The notes: generated by a model not told the origin, from the sequence alone. A stretch of DNA of 64,000 nucleotides from Actinomadura meyerae (GCF_900188445.1 NZ_FZOR01000013.1:62001-126000), one strand, 5' to 3'; numbered from the stretch's first letter, positions 50,986 through 59,711 are shown. Numbers and translations are program-made.

Positions 50986-52011
50986 TCAGTCGTGGTCGGG
51001 GGTGAGTTCGACGGGTTCGGCGATGACGTCGACCATCGCGCCGTTGCGCAGGACCGTGACGGGCAGCGGGCGGCCGATCGCGTCGGCGAACATCAGCTTC
51101 TGCAGCGACTGGGCGTGCGAGACCGGCGCGCCGCCGGCGGTCAGGACCAGGTCGCCGCGGCGCAGCCCGGCCCGGTCGGCGGGGCTGCCCGGCACGACCT
51201 CGGCGACGCGCAGCGCGGCGTCCTGCCCGGTCCGCTCGCGCAGCCGCGCCGGGACGGGGACGGGCGCGGCGGCCAGGCCGAGGAACGCGCGCCGGACCCG
51301 CCCGTCGCGCATCAGCGCCGCGATGATCCGGCGGGTCGTGGCGTTGACCGGGACGGCCAGCCCGAGCCCGATCCCGGCGACGGCGGTGCTGACCCCGACG
51401 ACCCGCCCGGCCGAGTCGGCCAGGGCGCCGCCGGAGTTGCCGGGGTTGAGCGCGGCGTCGGTCTGGATGACGTCCTCGATGACGCCGCGGACCGCGGTGC
51501 CGCCCCGGGTGGGCTGCGAGGCCGGCAGCGACCGCCCGAGGGCCGAGACCACCCCGGCGGTGACCGACCCGGCCAGCCCGAGCGGGTTGCCGACCGCGAC
51601 GACCAGCTGCCCGACGACCAGCGCGTCGGCGTCGCCGAGGACGGCGGGGTCGGGGACGGGCCCGTCGGCGCGGACCACGGCCAGGTCCGACAGCGGGTCG
51701 GTGCCGACCACGGTGAAGTCGGCGGTGTCGCCGCCGGCGAACGCGGCCTGCCCGCCGCGGGCGCCGCCGACCACGTGGGCGTTGGTCAGCAGGAACCCGT
51801 CGCCGGTGAACGCCACCGCCGACCCGCCGCCCTCGCCGCGGCGGCCGCGGACGCGCAGCGCCGCCACGCGCGGGGTCAGCTCGCGGGCCACGGCCGACAC
51901 GACGCGGGAGTAGGCGTCCAGGGGCCCGGCGGCCGGCCCGGACTCGGGGCCGCCGGCGGGTTCGGGTTCGGGGTCGGGTGCGGGGCCGGTCGGGGGTTCG
52001 GTCTGCTCCAT
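50986..52011 (-). CDS. HtrA/DegP-like trypsin-type serine protease with PDZ domain
   Basis: The protein has 341 residues. The S1C triad is H79 (TNAHVV), D109 (SDLAVV) and S193 (NPGNSGGAL). A C-terminal PDZ domain covers about 240-330 (VVPGSPADRAGLRRGDLVLTAGG). Unlike most actinobacterial HtrA proteins it has no signal peptide and no membrane helix; residues 1-35 are Pro/Glu-rich. GGGAGG precedes the ATG. A 12-bp hairpin in the leader ends against that ribosome-binding site. A cytosolic quality-control role is possible. Confidence 0.88.
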   Translation of the reverse strand: MEQTEPPTGPAPDPEPEPAGGPESGPAAGPLDAYSRVVSAVARELTPRVAALRVRGRRGEGGGSAVAFTGDGFLLTNAHVVGGARGGQAAFAGGDTADFTVVGTDPLSDLAVVRADGPVPDPAVLGDADALVVGQLVVAVGNPLGLAGSVTAGVVSALGRSLPASQPTRGGTAVRGVIEDVIQTDAALNPGNSGGALADSAGRVVGVSTAVAGIGLGLAVPVNATTRRIIAALMRDGRVRRAFLGLAAAPVPVPARLRERTGQDAALRVAEVVPGSPADRAGLRRGDLVLTAGGAPVSHAQSLQKLMFADAIGRPLPVTVLRNGAMVDVIAEPVELTPDHD

Positions 52012-52020
52012 GGCAACCTC

Positions 52021-52055
52021 CCGGATGATTACATCGTTACACGGTAACCATCCGG
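52021..52055 (-). promoter_or_regulatory. Leader hairpin or operator upstream of the HtrA gene
   Basis: On the minus-strand transcript, bases 52055-52044 pair with 52032-52021 as a 12-bp stem with one U-G pair and an 11-nt loop; the stem ends at the GGGAGG ribosome-binding site. The inner GTTAC-ACG-GTAAC (52036-52048) is a perfect dyad and could instead be a DNA operator. Confidence 0.5.
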
Positions 52056-52089
52056 GGGGAAGGGGTGTTCCCTCCGCGGGCCGCGCCGC

Positions 52090-52890
52090 CTACCGGAGCG
52101 TCGACAGGCCCCCGTCGACGTGGACGACCTGCCCCGTGACGTAGGACGCGCGGTCCGACAGCAGGAACACCGCCACCTCCGAGACCTCCCACGCGCTGCC
52201 CTGCCGCCCCATCGGGATCAGCCGCGCGACCCGGTCGCGGCCCTCATGGCCCGCCGAGGCGTCCCGGCCCATCACCGTGTCGATCAGCCCCGGCGCCACC
52301 ACGTTCGCGCGGACCCCGCGCGGCGCGCCCTCGGCGGCGATGTGCCGCACCAGGCCCGCCAGCCCCGCCTTGGACGCGTCGTAGGACGGCGACCGCGACC
52401 CCGGCTTGGTCCCCGCCAGCGACCCGATGAACACCAGCGACCCGCCCGCCTCCAGCGCCGGCATCGCCGCCTTGCCCACCAGGAACGGCGCCCGCAGGTT
52501 CACCTGCATCACCCGCTCCCAGTCGGCCAGCGCCGTGCCCGCCAGCCCGTAACCGATCCCGATCCCGGCGTTGAACACCACGCCGTCCAGCCCGCCGAGG
52601 CCCTCGGCCGCCTGCGCGACCACCCGGTCGCACGACGCCGGATCGGCCACGTCGGCGACCACCGTGCACGCCGTCCCGCCCGCCTCGGCGACCAGCGCCG
52701 CCGTCTGGCCCGCGGCGCCCTCGTCCAGGTCCGCGCACGCCACCGCCGCGCCCTCCCGGGCCGCGGTCACCGCGATCGCGCGGCCGTTGCCGACCGGCGC
52801 CGCGGGATCGCCGCTCGGGCGCGTCCCCGCGCCGACGACCAGGATCCGGCGCCCCGGCAGCAGGCCGCCGGGCGAAGCAGGCTCGGGCAT
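52090..52890 (-). CDS. SDR family oxidoreductase (enoyl-ACP-reductase-like layout)
   Basis: The protein has 266 residues. The cofactor loop is atypical, GAGTRPSGDPAAPVGNGRAIA, with an insertion between the glycines as in FabI-like SDRs. Then come NAGIGIG, a Ser in FIGSLAG, YDASKAG with the catalytic Tyr-Lys, and the C-terminal SYVTGQVVHVDGG typical of classical SDRs. A weak ribosome-binding site precedes the ATG. It lies 79 bp upstream of the HtrA gene on the same strand. Substrate unknown. Confidence 0.86.
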   Translation of the reverse strand: MPEPASPGGLLPGRRILVVGAGTRPSGDPAAPVGNGRAIAVTAAREGAAVACADLDEGAAGQTAALVAEAGGTACTVVADVADPASCDRVVAQAAEGLGGLDGVVFNAGIGIGYGLAGTALADWERVMQVNLRAPFLVGKAAMPALEAGGSLVFIGSLAGTKPGSRSPSYDASKAGLAGLVRHIAAEGAPRGVRANVVAPGLIDTVMGRDASAGHEGRDRVARLIPMGRQGSAWEVSEVAVFLLSDRASYVTGQVVHVDGGLSTLR

Positions 52891-52998
52891 GACCGGCACC
52901 GTAGCCCACACCGCCCCATCACGCCCACCCCTCGCACGCGCACGGGCCCGCCCGCACCGGCGCGCGCGGGCGGTGCGGCGGCGGCTAGGGTTTCGGGC

Positions 52999-53679
52999 AT
53001 GGGAATCGCCGAACCCGCACAGCCGGTGGTCGTCGACCGCGCCGACGGGGCCGGCGGCGAACTGGTCCTGCGCCGCGCCGGAGCCGACTACGAGATCATC
53101 AGCAACGGCGTGTTCCTCATGGACACCCGCAACGGCGAGTCCGAGCGGCTGCTGGTCCGCACCGCCATCGACGGCCTCGACGCCCCCGTGCGGCTGCTCA
53201 TCGGCGGGCTCGGCGTCGGCTTCTCCCTCGCCGAGGCCCTCACCCTGCCCGCCGTCGACCACGTCACCGTCGTCGAGCGCGAACCCGCCGTCATCGCCTG
53301 GCACGGCACCGCACTGGCCCCCTGGTCCGGCGGCGCGCTCACCGACCCCCGCGTCACCGTCCGCAACGCCGACCTCCTCGACGTCGTCGCCGACCCCGCC
53401 GCCGGCCGCTTCGACGCCCTGTGCCTGGACATCGACAACGGCCCCGACTGGACCGTCACCCCCGGCAACGCCCGCCTCTACGCCCCCACCGGCCTGGACC
53501 TGCTCGCCCGCATGCTCACCCCGCGCGGCGTCCTGGCGGTGTGGAGCGCCGGCGCCGCCCCCGCGTTCGAGTCGCTGCTGCGCGACCGGTTCGCCCGCGT
53601 CGAGGCCCGGGCGGTGCCTGTGCCGCGCGGCGAACCCGACGTCGTGTACCTGGCGGCCCGCCCGGCGCACGCGCGGTGA
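52999..53679 (+). CDS. Spermidine-synthase-like class I methyltransferase fold protein
   Basis: The protein has 226 residues. The Rossmann glycine loop is LLIGGLGVGFSLAEAL, with the acidic ribose-binding position VVEREP and LCLDIDNGPDW in the active-site region. It is shorter than true SpeE and lacks its N-terminal beta domain, so aminopropyl transfer is not assured. TAGGGT upstream and no ribosome-binding site fit a leaderless transcript. It is divergent from the SDR gene. Confidence 0.8.
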   Translation: MGIAEPAQPVVVDRADGAGGELVLRRAGADYEIISNGVFLMDTRNGESERLLVRTAIDGLDAPVRLLIGGLGVGFSLAEALTLPAVDHVTVVEREPAVIAWHGTALAPWSGGALTDPRVTVRNADLLDVVADPAAGRFDALCLDIDNGPDWTVTPGNARLYAPTGLDLLARMLTPRGVLAVWSAGAAPAFESLLRDRFARVEARAVPVPRGEPDVVYLAARPAHAR

Positions 53680-53760
53680 CCCGAGGGTCCGGAGCGTCCG
53701 ACAAACTCCGGCCGCTCGTTTCTGTAGCCCGCGCTGTTCGTCCCGGAAAGACCATTCGCT

Positions 53761-53782
53761 AGGTTTCGGCCTGACAAAACCT
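53761..53782. promoter_or_regulatory. Inverted repeat before bioY
   Basis: AGGTTT (53761-53766) and AAACCT (53777-53782) are inverted with a 10-bp centre, just ahead of the bioY ribosome-binding site. A biotin-responsive repressor site is possible, but it does not match the BirA or BioQ patterns known to me. Confidence 0.4.
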
Positions 53783-53796
53783 TTTTGGGAGGATCT

Positions 53797-54387
53797 GTGG
53801 CTACTGCCCACGCAGCCCAGCGGCGCCCCGCCGTCCTGGGCGACCTGCTGCCCGGAGCCCTGGCCCGCGACACCGCCCTCGTCCTCGGCGCCGCCGTCCT
53901 CACCGGCATCGCCGCGCAGATCGCGGTCCCGCTGCCCGGTACCCCCGTCCCCGTCACCGGGCAGACCTTCGCGGTGCTCCTCGCCGGCGCCGCCCTCGGC
54001 CCCGGCCGCGCCGCCCTCGGCATGCTGGTCTACCTGCTCGCCGGCCTCGCCGGCGTCCCCTGGTTCACCGACGGCGGCTCGGGCGCCGGCTTCGCCAGCT
54101 TCGGCTACATCCTCGGCTTCATCGTCGCCGGCGCCGCCGTCGGGCACCTCGCCCGCCGCGGCGGCGACCGCACCCCGCTGCGCACCATCGGGACCATGCT
54201 CGCCGGAACCGCCATCATGTACGCCGCCGGCGTCCCCTACCTGATGGCCTACCTGCACGTCGACCTCGCCAAGGCACTCGACCTCGGCGTCACGCCCTTC
54301 CTGGCCGGCGACGCCCTGAAGATCCTGCTCGCCGCCGGGCTGCTGCCCGCCGCCTGGAAGCTCACCGGCACCGCGAACCGCCGCTGA
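53797..54387 (+). CDS. bioY: Biotin transporter BioY (ECF S component)
   Basis: The protein has 196 residues with six hydrophobic helices. The BioY signature is VPLPGTPVPVTGQTFAVLLAGAALGPGRAALGMLVYLLAGLAGVPWF, followed by GSGAGFASFGYILGFIVAGAAVG. GGGAGGA precedes the GTG by 4 nt. BioY binds biotin in the membrane and normally works with EcfA/EcfT, which are not adjacent, so it either acts alone or uses shared modules. A strong terminator follows. Confidence 0.92.
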   Translation: MATAHAAQRRPAVLGDLLPGALARDTALVLGAAVLTGIAAQIAVPLPGTPVPVTGQTFAVLLAGAALGPGRAALGMLVYLLAGLAGVPWFTDGGSGAGFASFGYILGFIVAGAAVGHLARRGGDRTPLRTIGTMLAGTAIMYAAGVPYLMAYLHVDLAKALDLGVTPFLAGDALKILLAAGLLPAAWKLTGTANRR

Positions 54388-54437
54388 CCCACCCGGGCGC
54401 ACACAGCCCAGGCCCAGGCCGCGGCCAGGCGCGCCGA

Positions 54438-54479
54438 CCGTCCGTCCCGTCCCCGCACGCATGGGGACGGGACGGACGG
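54438..54479 (+). terminator. bioY terminator
   Basis: A perfect 17-bp stem (54438-54454 with 54463-54479) closes an 8-nt loop 51 bp after the bioY stop codon. Confidence 0.8.
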
Positions 54480-54585
54480 GTACCGCACCCCCGCCCCCGC
54501 ACGCCCCCGCCCCGCGCACTCCGGCCCCCCCCGCATCCGGCCCCGCCGGTGTGGCGCACATCATCCCGCGCGCCCGCCCCCACCG

Positions 54586-54614
54586 TTTGAACAGGTTCAA
54601 ATCTGTCGTACAGT
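54586..54614 (+). promoter_or_regulatory. menF promoter with overlapping palindrome
   Basis: TTGAAC (54587-54592) and TACAGT (54609-54614) form a -35/-10 pair with a 16-bp spacer. Transcription would begin about 6 nt later, at the GTG of menF (54621), giving a leaderless message. TTTGAAC-AG-GTTCAAA (54586-54601) is a perfect dyad covering the -35 box, a likely repressor site. Confidence 0.65.
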
Positions 54615-54620
54615 GGCCAC

Positions 54621-55856
54621 GTGAAGCTCGCCGTGACAGCACCGGACCGACTCACCGTCCGCACCGTCCCGATCCCCGACCCGGGCGACCTCATCGCGCG
54701 GCTTCCCCACCCCGCCGCACTCGCCTGGATCCGCCACGGCCAGGGCATCGTCGGCTGGGGCGAAGCCGCCCGGCTCACCCTCCCCGGCGGCGACGACCGC
54801 TTCACCACCGCCACCCGCCTCCTCGGCGAACTCTTCGGCGCCGCCGACATCGACGACCCCGTCGCCCTCCCCGGCACCGGACCCGTCGCCTTCGGCTCCT
54901 TCGGCTTCGACCCCAAATCCGGCGACTCCACCCTCATCGTCCCCCGCCGCGTCCTCGGCCGCCGCGACGGACACGCCTGGCTCACCACCATCGGCGACAC
55001 CACCGACCCCCTCGCCCTCGCCAACCCGCCCCAACCCCCCACCGGCCTCACCTGGAGCGACGGCGCCCTCCCCGAACACCGGTGGAAGGACGCCGTCGCC
55101 GCCGCCGTCGACCGCATCCGCGCCGGCCACCTCGGCAAAGTCGTCCTCGCCCGCGACATCACCGCCCGCGCCACCGCCCCCATCGACGCCCGCGTCCTCC
55201 TCCAGCGCCTCGCCGGCCGCTTCCCCGCCTGCTACACCTTCTCCTGCGCCGGCCTCGTCGGCGCCACCCCCGAACTCCTCATCCGCCGCACCGGCGACGA
55301 CATCGAATCCCTCGTCCTCGCCGGCACCACCCCCCGCGGCGACACCCCCGCCGACGACCGCGCCCGCGCCGACCGCCTCTTCTCCTCCGCCAAGGACCGC
55401 GAAGAGCACCGCTACGCCGCCGACATGGTCCGCGACGCCCTCACCCCCCTCTGCTCCCAGCTCACCGTCCCCGGCCGGCCAGAACTCCTCACCCTCCCCA
55501 ACGTCATGCACCTGGCCTCCCCCATCCGCGGACGCCTGGCCGCCGACCGGTCCGTCCTCGACGTCGTCGCCGCCCTGCACCCCACCCCCGCCGTCTGCGG
55601 CACCCCCACCGCCACCGCCCTCGACCTCATCCGCGAACTCGAGGGCATGGACCGCGGCCGCTACGCCGGCCCCGTCGGCTGGGTCGACGCCCGCGGCGAC
55701 GGCGAATGGGGCATCGCCCTGCGCTGCGCAGAGATCGACGGCACCCGCGCCCGCCTGTTCGCCGGCTGCGGCATCGTCGCCGACTCCGACCCCGCCGCCG
55801 AACTCGCCGAAGCCCACGCCAAATTCCGCCCCATGCGCTACGCCCTCCACGGCTGA
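54621..55856 (+). CDS. menF: Isochorismate synthase MenF
   Basis: This is a 411-residue chorismate-utilising enzyme converting chorismate to isochorismate, the first step of classical menaquinone synthesis. Visible features are HLGKVVLARDITARA (general-base Lys region), CAGLVGATPELLIRR, LAGTTPRGDTPADD, KDREEHRYAADMVRDAL, and the C-terminal ELEGMDRGRYAGPVGWVDARGDGEWGIALRCAEI that holds the Mg-binding acids. The GTG start is supported by the leaderless promoter. A salicylate or siderophore isochorismate synthase is the alternative, but menD/C/B 5 kb away favour MenF. Confidence 0.88.
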   Translation: MKLAVTAPDRLTVRTVPIPDPGDLIARLPHPAALAWIRHGQGIVGWGEAARLTLPGGDDRFTTATRLLGELFGAADIDDPVALPGTGPVAFGSFGFDPKSGDSTLIVPRRVLGRRDGHAWLTTIGDTTDPLALANPPQPPTGLTWSDGALPEHRWKDAVAAAVDRIRAGHLGKVVLARDITARATAPIDARVLLQRLAGRFPACYTFSCAGLVGATPELLIRRTGDDIESLVLAGTTPRGDTPADDRARADRLFSSAKDREEHRYAADMVRDALTPLCSQLTVPGRPELLTLPNVMHLASPIRGRLAADRSVLDVVAALHPTPAVCGTPTATALDLIRELEGMDRGRYAGPVGWVDARGDGEWGIALRCAEIDGTRARLFAGCGIVADSDPAAELAEAHAKFRPMRYALHG

Positions 55857-56000
55857 CCCGCCCCCCCGCACCGCCACGCACCAACCCGCACCAACCCGCC
55901 CCGAGCTGTGCCGATGACCCCCACCCCGCGACAGACCACCCCGCCGCCCCCGGTACGGTCTTCCTCGACCCCAGCACACGGAGACGGAGGACGAAGCACC

Positions 56001-56483
56001 GTGGACGTCGAACGGACCGCTTTGCCCGGCATCGGCCTGCAGCACATCATGACCACCGACCGCGGCCGCCAACTCGGCGTCATCTCCCACCGCACCGGCC
56101 GCCGCGACCTGGTCATCTACGACAAAGAAGACCCCGACAGCTGCATCGCCACCGTCGCCCTCACACCCGAAGAGGCCAACGCCATCGCCGAACTCCTCGG
56201 CACCGGCCGCATCATCGAACACCTCGCCGAACTCCACCGCCAGGTCGAAGGACTCGTCACCGAACAGGTCCCCATCCCCGCCGGCTCCCCCTACGACGGA
56301 CGCCCCCTCGGCGACACCCGCGCCCGCACCCGCACCGGCGCCTCCATCGTCGCCGTCGTCCGCGACGGACAGGTCCTCGCCAGCCCCCGCCCCGACTTCA
56401 CCTTCCTCGCCGGCGACATCGTCGTCGTCGTCGGCACCGGAGAAGGCACCACCGCAGTCGCCCAGATCCTCACCCACGGCTGA
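56001..56483 (+). CDS. khtT: KhtT-like regulatory subunit of cation/proton antiporter
   Basis: The protein has 160 residues. The N-terminal part (VDVERTALPGIGLQHIMTTDRGRQLGVISHRTGRRDLVIYD) is the KhtT start, and residues about 72-158 form a TrkA-C (RCK_C) domain (GASIVAVVRDGQVLASPRPDFTFLAGDIVVVVGTGE). GGAGGA lies upstream of the GTG. It is 6 nt before the antiporter gene, so both are one unit. In Bacillus, KhtT gates KhtU in response to nucleotide and pH. Confidence 0.88.
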   Translation: MDVERTALPGIGLQHIMTTDRGRQLGVISHRTGRRDLVIYDKEDPDSCIATVALTPEEANAIAELLGTGRIIEHLAELHRQVEGLVTEQVPIPAGSPYDGRPLGDTRARTRTGASIVAVVRDGQVLASPRPDFTFLAGDIVVVVGTGEGTTAVAQILTHG

Positions 56484-56489
56484 CCGCCC

Positions 56490-57749
56490 ATGCACTCAGC
56501 CGTACAGCTCATCGAACTCGGCGCCATCATCCTCGCCCTGGGGCTCCTCGGCGCGGTCTCCGTCCGCTTCTCCATCTCCCCCATCCCGCTCTACCTCATC
56601 GCCGGCCTCGCCTTCGGCTCCGGCGGCATCCTCCCCCTCACCACCAGCGAGGACTTCGTCTCCATCGGCGCCGAGGTCGGCGTCATCCTGCTGCTGTTCA
56701 CCCTCGGCCTCGAATACACCGCAGGCGAACTCGTCAGCACCCTGCGCACCTCCGCGCCCACCGGCCTCGCCGACCTCGTCCTCAACGCCGCCCCCGGCGT
56801 CGCCGCCGCACTCCTCCTCGGCTGGGGCCCCGTCGCCGCCGTCGCCATGGGCGGCATCACCTACGTCACCTCCTCCGGCATCACCGCCAAAGTCATCGGC
56901 GACCTCGGCTGGCTCGGCAACCGCGAAACCCCCGCCGTCCTGTCGGTCCTCGTCTTCGAGGACCTCGCCATGGCCGCCTACCTGCCCATCCTCACCACCC
57001 TCCTCGCCGGAGCCGGCCTCATCGGCGGCGCCACCGCCCTCGGCGTCGCCGCCGCCACCATCACCGTCATCCTCTTCGTCGCCCTCCGCCACGGCACCCT
57101 CGTCGAACGCTTCGTCGCCTCCCCCAGCGAAGAGGTCCTCCTCCTCAAAGTCCTCGGCCTCACCCTCCTCGTCGCCGGCGTCGCCCAGCAGCTCCAGGTC
57201 TCCGCCGCCGTCGGCGCCTTCCTCGTCGGCATCGCCCTGTCCGGCAGCCTCGCCCACACCGCCCAGAAACTCCTCAGCCCCCTCCGCGACCTCTTCGCCG
57301 CCGTCTTCTTCGTCTTCTTCGGCCTCCACACCGACCCCTCCGACCTGCCGCCCGTCCTCGGCATCGCCGCGCTCCTCGCCGCCGCCGGCATCATCACCAA
57401 GATGGGCACCGGCTGGATCGCCGCCGCCCGCGCCGGCATCGCCACCACCGGACGCCTGCGCGCCGGCGCCTCCCTCGTCCCCCGCGGCGAGTTCAACATC
57501 GTCATCGCCGGCCTCGCCGTCAGCGCCGGGACCAACCCCCGCCTCGGCCCCCTCGCCGCCGCCTACGTCCTCATCCTCGCCGTCGCCGGCCCCGTCATCG
57601 CCCGCGGCACCGAACCCCTCGCCGGCCTCCTGCGCACCCGCCGCGCACGCCGCCGCGCCCCCCAGACCGACGACGACGTCCCCCTCGTCTCGCGCCCCGT
57701 CCCCCACAGCACCACCAGCGACACCGGGCCCACACCCACCATCTCCTGA
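56490..57749 (+). CDS. khtU: KhtU-like potassium/proton antiporter (CPA2)
   Basis: The protein has 419 residues with about 12 hydrophobic helices of the CPA2 family. Key stretches are FTLGLEYTAGELVSTLR, SVLVFEDLAMAAYLP with the ion-binding Glu-Asp pair, and SLVPRGEFNIVIAGLAVSAG. Its regulatory subunit is encoded directly upstream. It probably expels K+ or another monovalent cation in exchange for protons. Convergent with nei2. Confidence 0.9.
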   Translation: MHSAVQLIELGAIILALGLLGAVSVRFSISPIPLYLIAGLAFGSGGILPLTTSEDFVSIGAEVGVILLLFTLGLEYTAGELVSTLRTSAPTGLADLVLNAAPGVAAALLLGWGPVAAVAMGGITYVTSSGITAKVIGDLGWLGNRETPAVLSVLVFEDLAMAAYLPILTTLLAGAGLIGGATALGVAAATITVILFVALRHGTLVERFVASPSEEVLLLKVLGLTLLVAGVAQQLQVSAAVGAFLVGIALSGSLAHTAQKLLSPLRDLFAAVFFVFFGLHTDPSDLPPVLGIAALLAAAGIITKMGTGWIAAARAGIATTGRLRAGASLVPRGEFNIVIAGLAVSAGTNPRLGPLAAAYVLILAVAGPVIARGTEPLAGLLRTRRARRRAPQTDDDVPLVSRPVPHSTTSDTGPTPTIS

Positions 57750-57766
57750 CCCGCCCCCGCAACGCC

Positions 57767-57806
57767 CCGCACGGCCTCACGCGGCCTACCGCGCGAGGCC
57801 GTGCGG
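57767..57806. terminator. Bidirectional terminator between khtU and nei2
   Basis: A perfect 12-bp stem (CCGCACGGCCTC 57767-57778 with 57795-57806) lies between the convergent genes. Confidence 0.75.
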
Positions 57807-57808
57807 CT

Positions 57809-58624
57809 TCACGCGGCGGACGGCTGGCACCCCGGACACCAGAACAGGTTCCGCCCCGCCAGCACCGCCGCCGCCACCGCCGTCCCGCACACCAGGCACG
57901 GCAACCCCGCACGCCGGTACACGTACACCTCACCACCATGATCATCCACCCGCGGCGGGCGCCCCATCGCCTCCGGCGTGTGCTCCGGACGCACCGTGTC
58001 GATCCGCCCCGCCCGGACCCCCTCCGCCATCAGCACAACCAGATCCGACCAGATCCCCGCCCACCGCTCCGCCGACAGCCGCCGCCCCGGCAACCGCGGA
58101 TCGACCCCCTGCCGGAACAGCACCTCCGCCCGGTAGATGTTCCCCGGCCCCGCCACCACCGACTGATCCATCAGCAGCACCCCCACCGGCGTCCGCGCCC
58201 GCGAGATCCGCCGCCACGCCGCCTCCGGATCGGCGTCCGCCCGCAGCGGATCCGGCCCCAGCCGGTCCCGCAGCAGCTTCACCCCGCCCGGCTCCAGCAC
58301 CTCGCACCGGTTCGGCCCCCGCAGATCCGCGAAATGCTCACCGCCCTCCAACCGCAACCGCACCAGCCCCACCGGCTCCGGCGCCGGCAGCCCACCGAAC
58401 CCGACCTTCCCGTAGATCCCCAGATGGACGTGCAGCGTCGACTCGTCGTCGAACCCCAGCAGCAGATGCTTGCCATGCGCGTCCGCCCCCACCAGCACCC
58501 GCCCGTCCAACCGCGCCGCCCCTTCGGCGAACCGCCCCTGCGGACTCGACGCGCGAACGGCACGGCCGCCGAACATCCGCTGATGCTCGGCGGCCAGGCG
58601 ATGAATCGTGTGTCCCTCCGGCAT
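57809..58624 (-). CDS. nei2: Fpg/Nei family DNA glycosylase (Nei2-like endonuclease VIII)
   Basis: The protein has 271 residues. It starts MPEGHTIHRLA, where Pro2 is the catalytic amine and Glu3 the acid once Met is removed. The H2TH motif is in VVAGPGNIYRAEVLFRQGVDP, and the zinc finger is CLVC...CPGC at the C-terminus. The TIH after MPEGH marks the Nei2 rather than the Fpg branch. It removes oxidised pyrimidines. It starts 10 bp after the desaturase stop codon, so the two are co-transcribed. Confidence 0.92.
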   Translation of the reverse strand: MPEGHTIHRLAAEHQRMFGGRAVRASSPQGRFAEGAARLDGRVLVGADAHGKHLLLGFDDESTLHVHLGIYGKVGFGGLPAPEPVGLVRLRLEGGEHFADLRGPNRCEVLEPGGVKLLRDRLGPDPLRADADPEAAWRRISRARTPVGVLLMDQSVVAGPGNIYRAEVLFRQGVDPRLPGRRLSAERWAGIWSDLVVLMAEGVRAGRIDTVRPEHTPEAMGRPPRVDDHGGEVYVYRRAGLPCLVCGTAVAAAVLAGRNLFWCPGCQPSAA

Positions 58625-58634
58625 GGCCCGGAGC

Positions 58635-59711
58635 CTATCCCCGCCCCTCCCGCAACGGCGCACCGATCTCCCGCATGTGACCGAGAGCCTCCCGGTACGA
58701 CGCCACCAGACCCGTCTCGGTGTACGGCAGGCCCACCGCCGCGCAGTGCTCCATCACCAGCGGCCGCACCCGCCGCAGGCCGCACCGCGGGATCCCCGGG
58801 AACAGATGGTGCTCGATCTGGTAGTTCAGCCCGCCCATCAGCCAGTCCGTCACCACACCGCCCCGCACGTTCCGCGACGTCAGCACCTGCCGCCGCAGAT
58901 GCCCCCACCGCTCACCCGGCCCCGGCATCGCCATCCCCTTGTGGTTGGGCGCGAACACCGCACCCAGATGCACCCCGAACAGCGCGTGCTGCACCGCGAT
59001 CAGCGCCACCGCCTGCCCCACCGGCAGCAGCGCGAACGCCAACGACAGATACCCCGCCGCGTGCGCCAGCAGCAGACCGCCCTCCAGCAGGACGTCACGA
59101 CGCGACCGGCCCCGCAGGAACAGCAGGCTCCCCACCTTCAGGTTCACGCCCTCCAGCGTCAGCAGCGGAAAGAACAGCGCCGCCTGGTGCCGCGCCACCC
59201 ACCGCAGCACGCCCCGCTGGCGCCCGGCCTGCTCCTGCGTCCACGCCAGCACCCCCTCGCCGACGTCCGGGTCCTTGCCCACATGGTTCGGATTCGCGTG
59301 GTGCCGGTTGTGCTTGTCGTTCCACCACCCGTGCCCCATCCCCAGCAGCAGGTTCCCCAGCAGCAGCCCCAGCCACCGGTTGCCCCGGGCCGTCCGCGCG
59401 ATCTGCCGGTGCCCCGCGTCATGCCCGAGGAACGCCGTCCGCGCCGCCACCACCGCCAGCGGGACGCCCAGCAGGACCGTCCACCACCCGTCCCCCGCCC
59501 ACGCGACCGCGGCCCACAGCGCGGCCGTCGCCGCCAGGTTCAACCCGATCGCCCGCGCGTAGTAGCCGCGGCGGCGCTCCAGCAGCCCGCTCTCGCGCAC
59601 CCGCCGCGCCAGCGGGGCGAAGTCGCTGCCGGCCCGGCCGGCCCTCCCACCGGGCGGCGCGGGAGCGGAGACGCCGGCGGGAGCGCCGGGAGCGTGCAGG
59701 GTCGCGGGCAT
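58635..59711 (-). CDS. Membrane fatty acid desaturase (front-end type, QIEHH)
   Basis: The protein has 358 residues. Three His boxes are present: HDAGH, HNRHH and QIEHH. The Gln in the last box is typical of front-end (delta-6-like) desaturases that insert a double bond between an existing one and the carboxyl end. Two hydrophobic helix pairs flank the boxes. GGAGG precedes the ATG at 59711. It is first in an operon with nei2. The electron donor (ferredoxin or cytochrome) is not encoded nearby. Confidence 0.9.
   Translation of the reverse strand: MPATLHAPGAPAGVSAPAPPGGRAGRAGSDFAPLARRVRESGLLERRRGYYARAIGLNLAATAALWAAVAWAGDGWWTVLLGVPLAVVAARTAFLGHDAGHRQIARTARGNRWLGLLLGNLLLGMGHGWWNDKHNRHHANPNHVGKDPDVGEGVLAWTQEQAGRQRGVLRWVARHQAALFFPLLTLEGVNLKVGSLLFLRGRSRRDVLLEGGLLLAHAAGYLSLAFALLPVGQAVALIAVQHALFGVHLGAVFAPNHKGMAMPGPGERWGHLRRQVLTSRNVRGGVVTDWLMGGLNYQIEHHLFPGIPRCGLRRVRPLVMEHCAAVGLPYTETGLVASYREALGHMREIGAPLREGRG

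Noticed and set aside
54438..54479. Biotin riboswitch-like structure after bioY
   Set aside because: It is a single perfect 17-bp stem downstream of the gene, which fits a terminator; no conserved loop is present.
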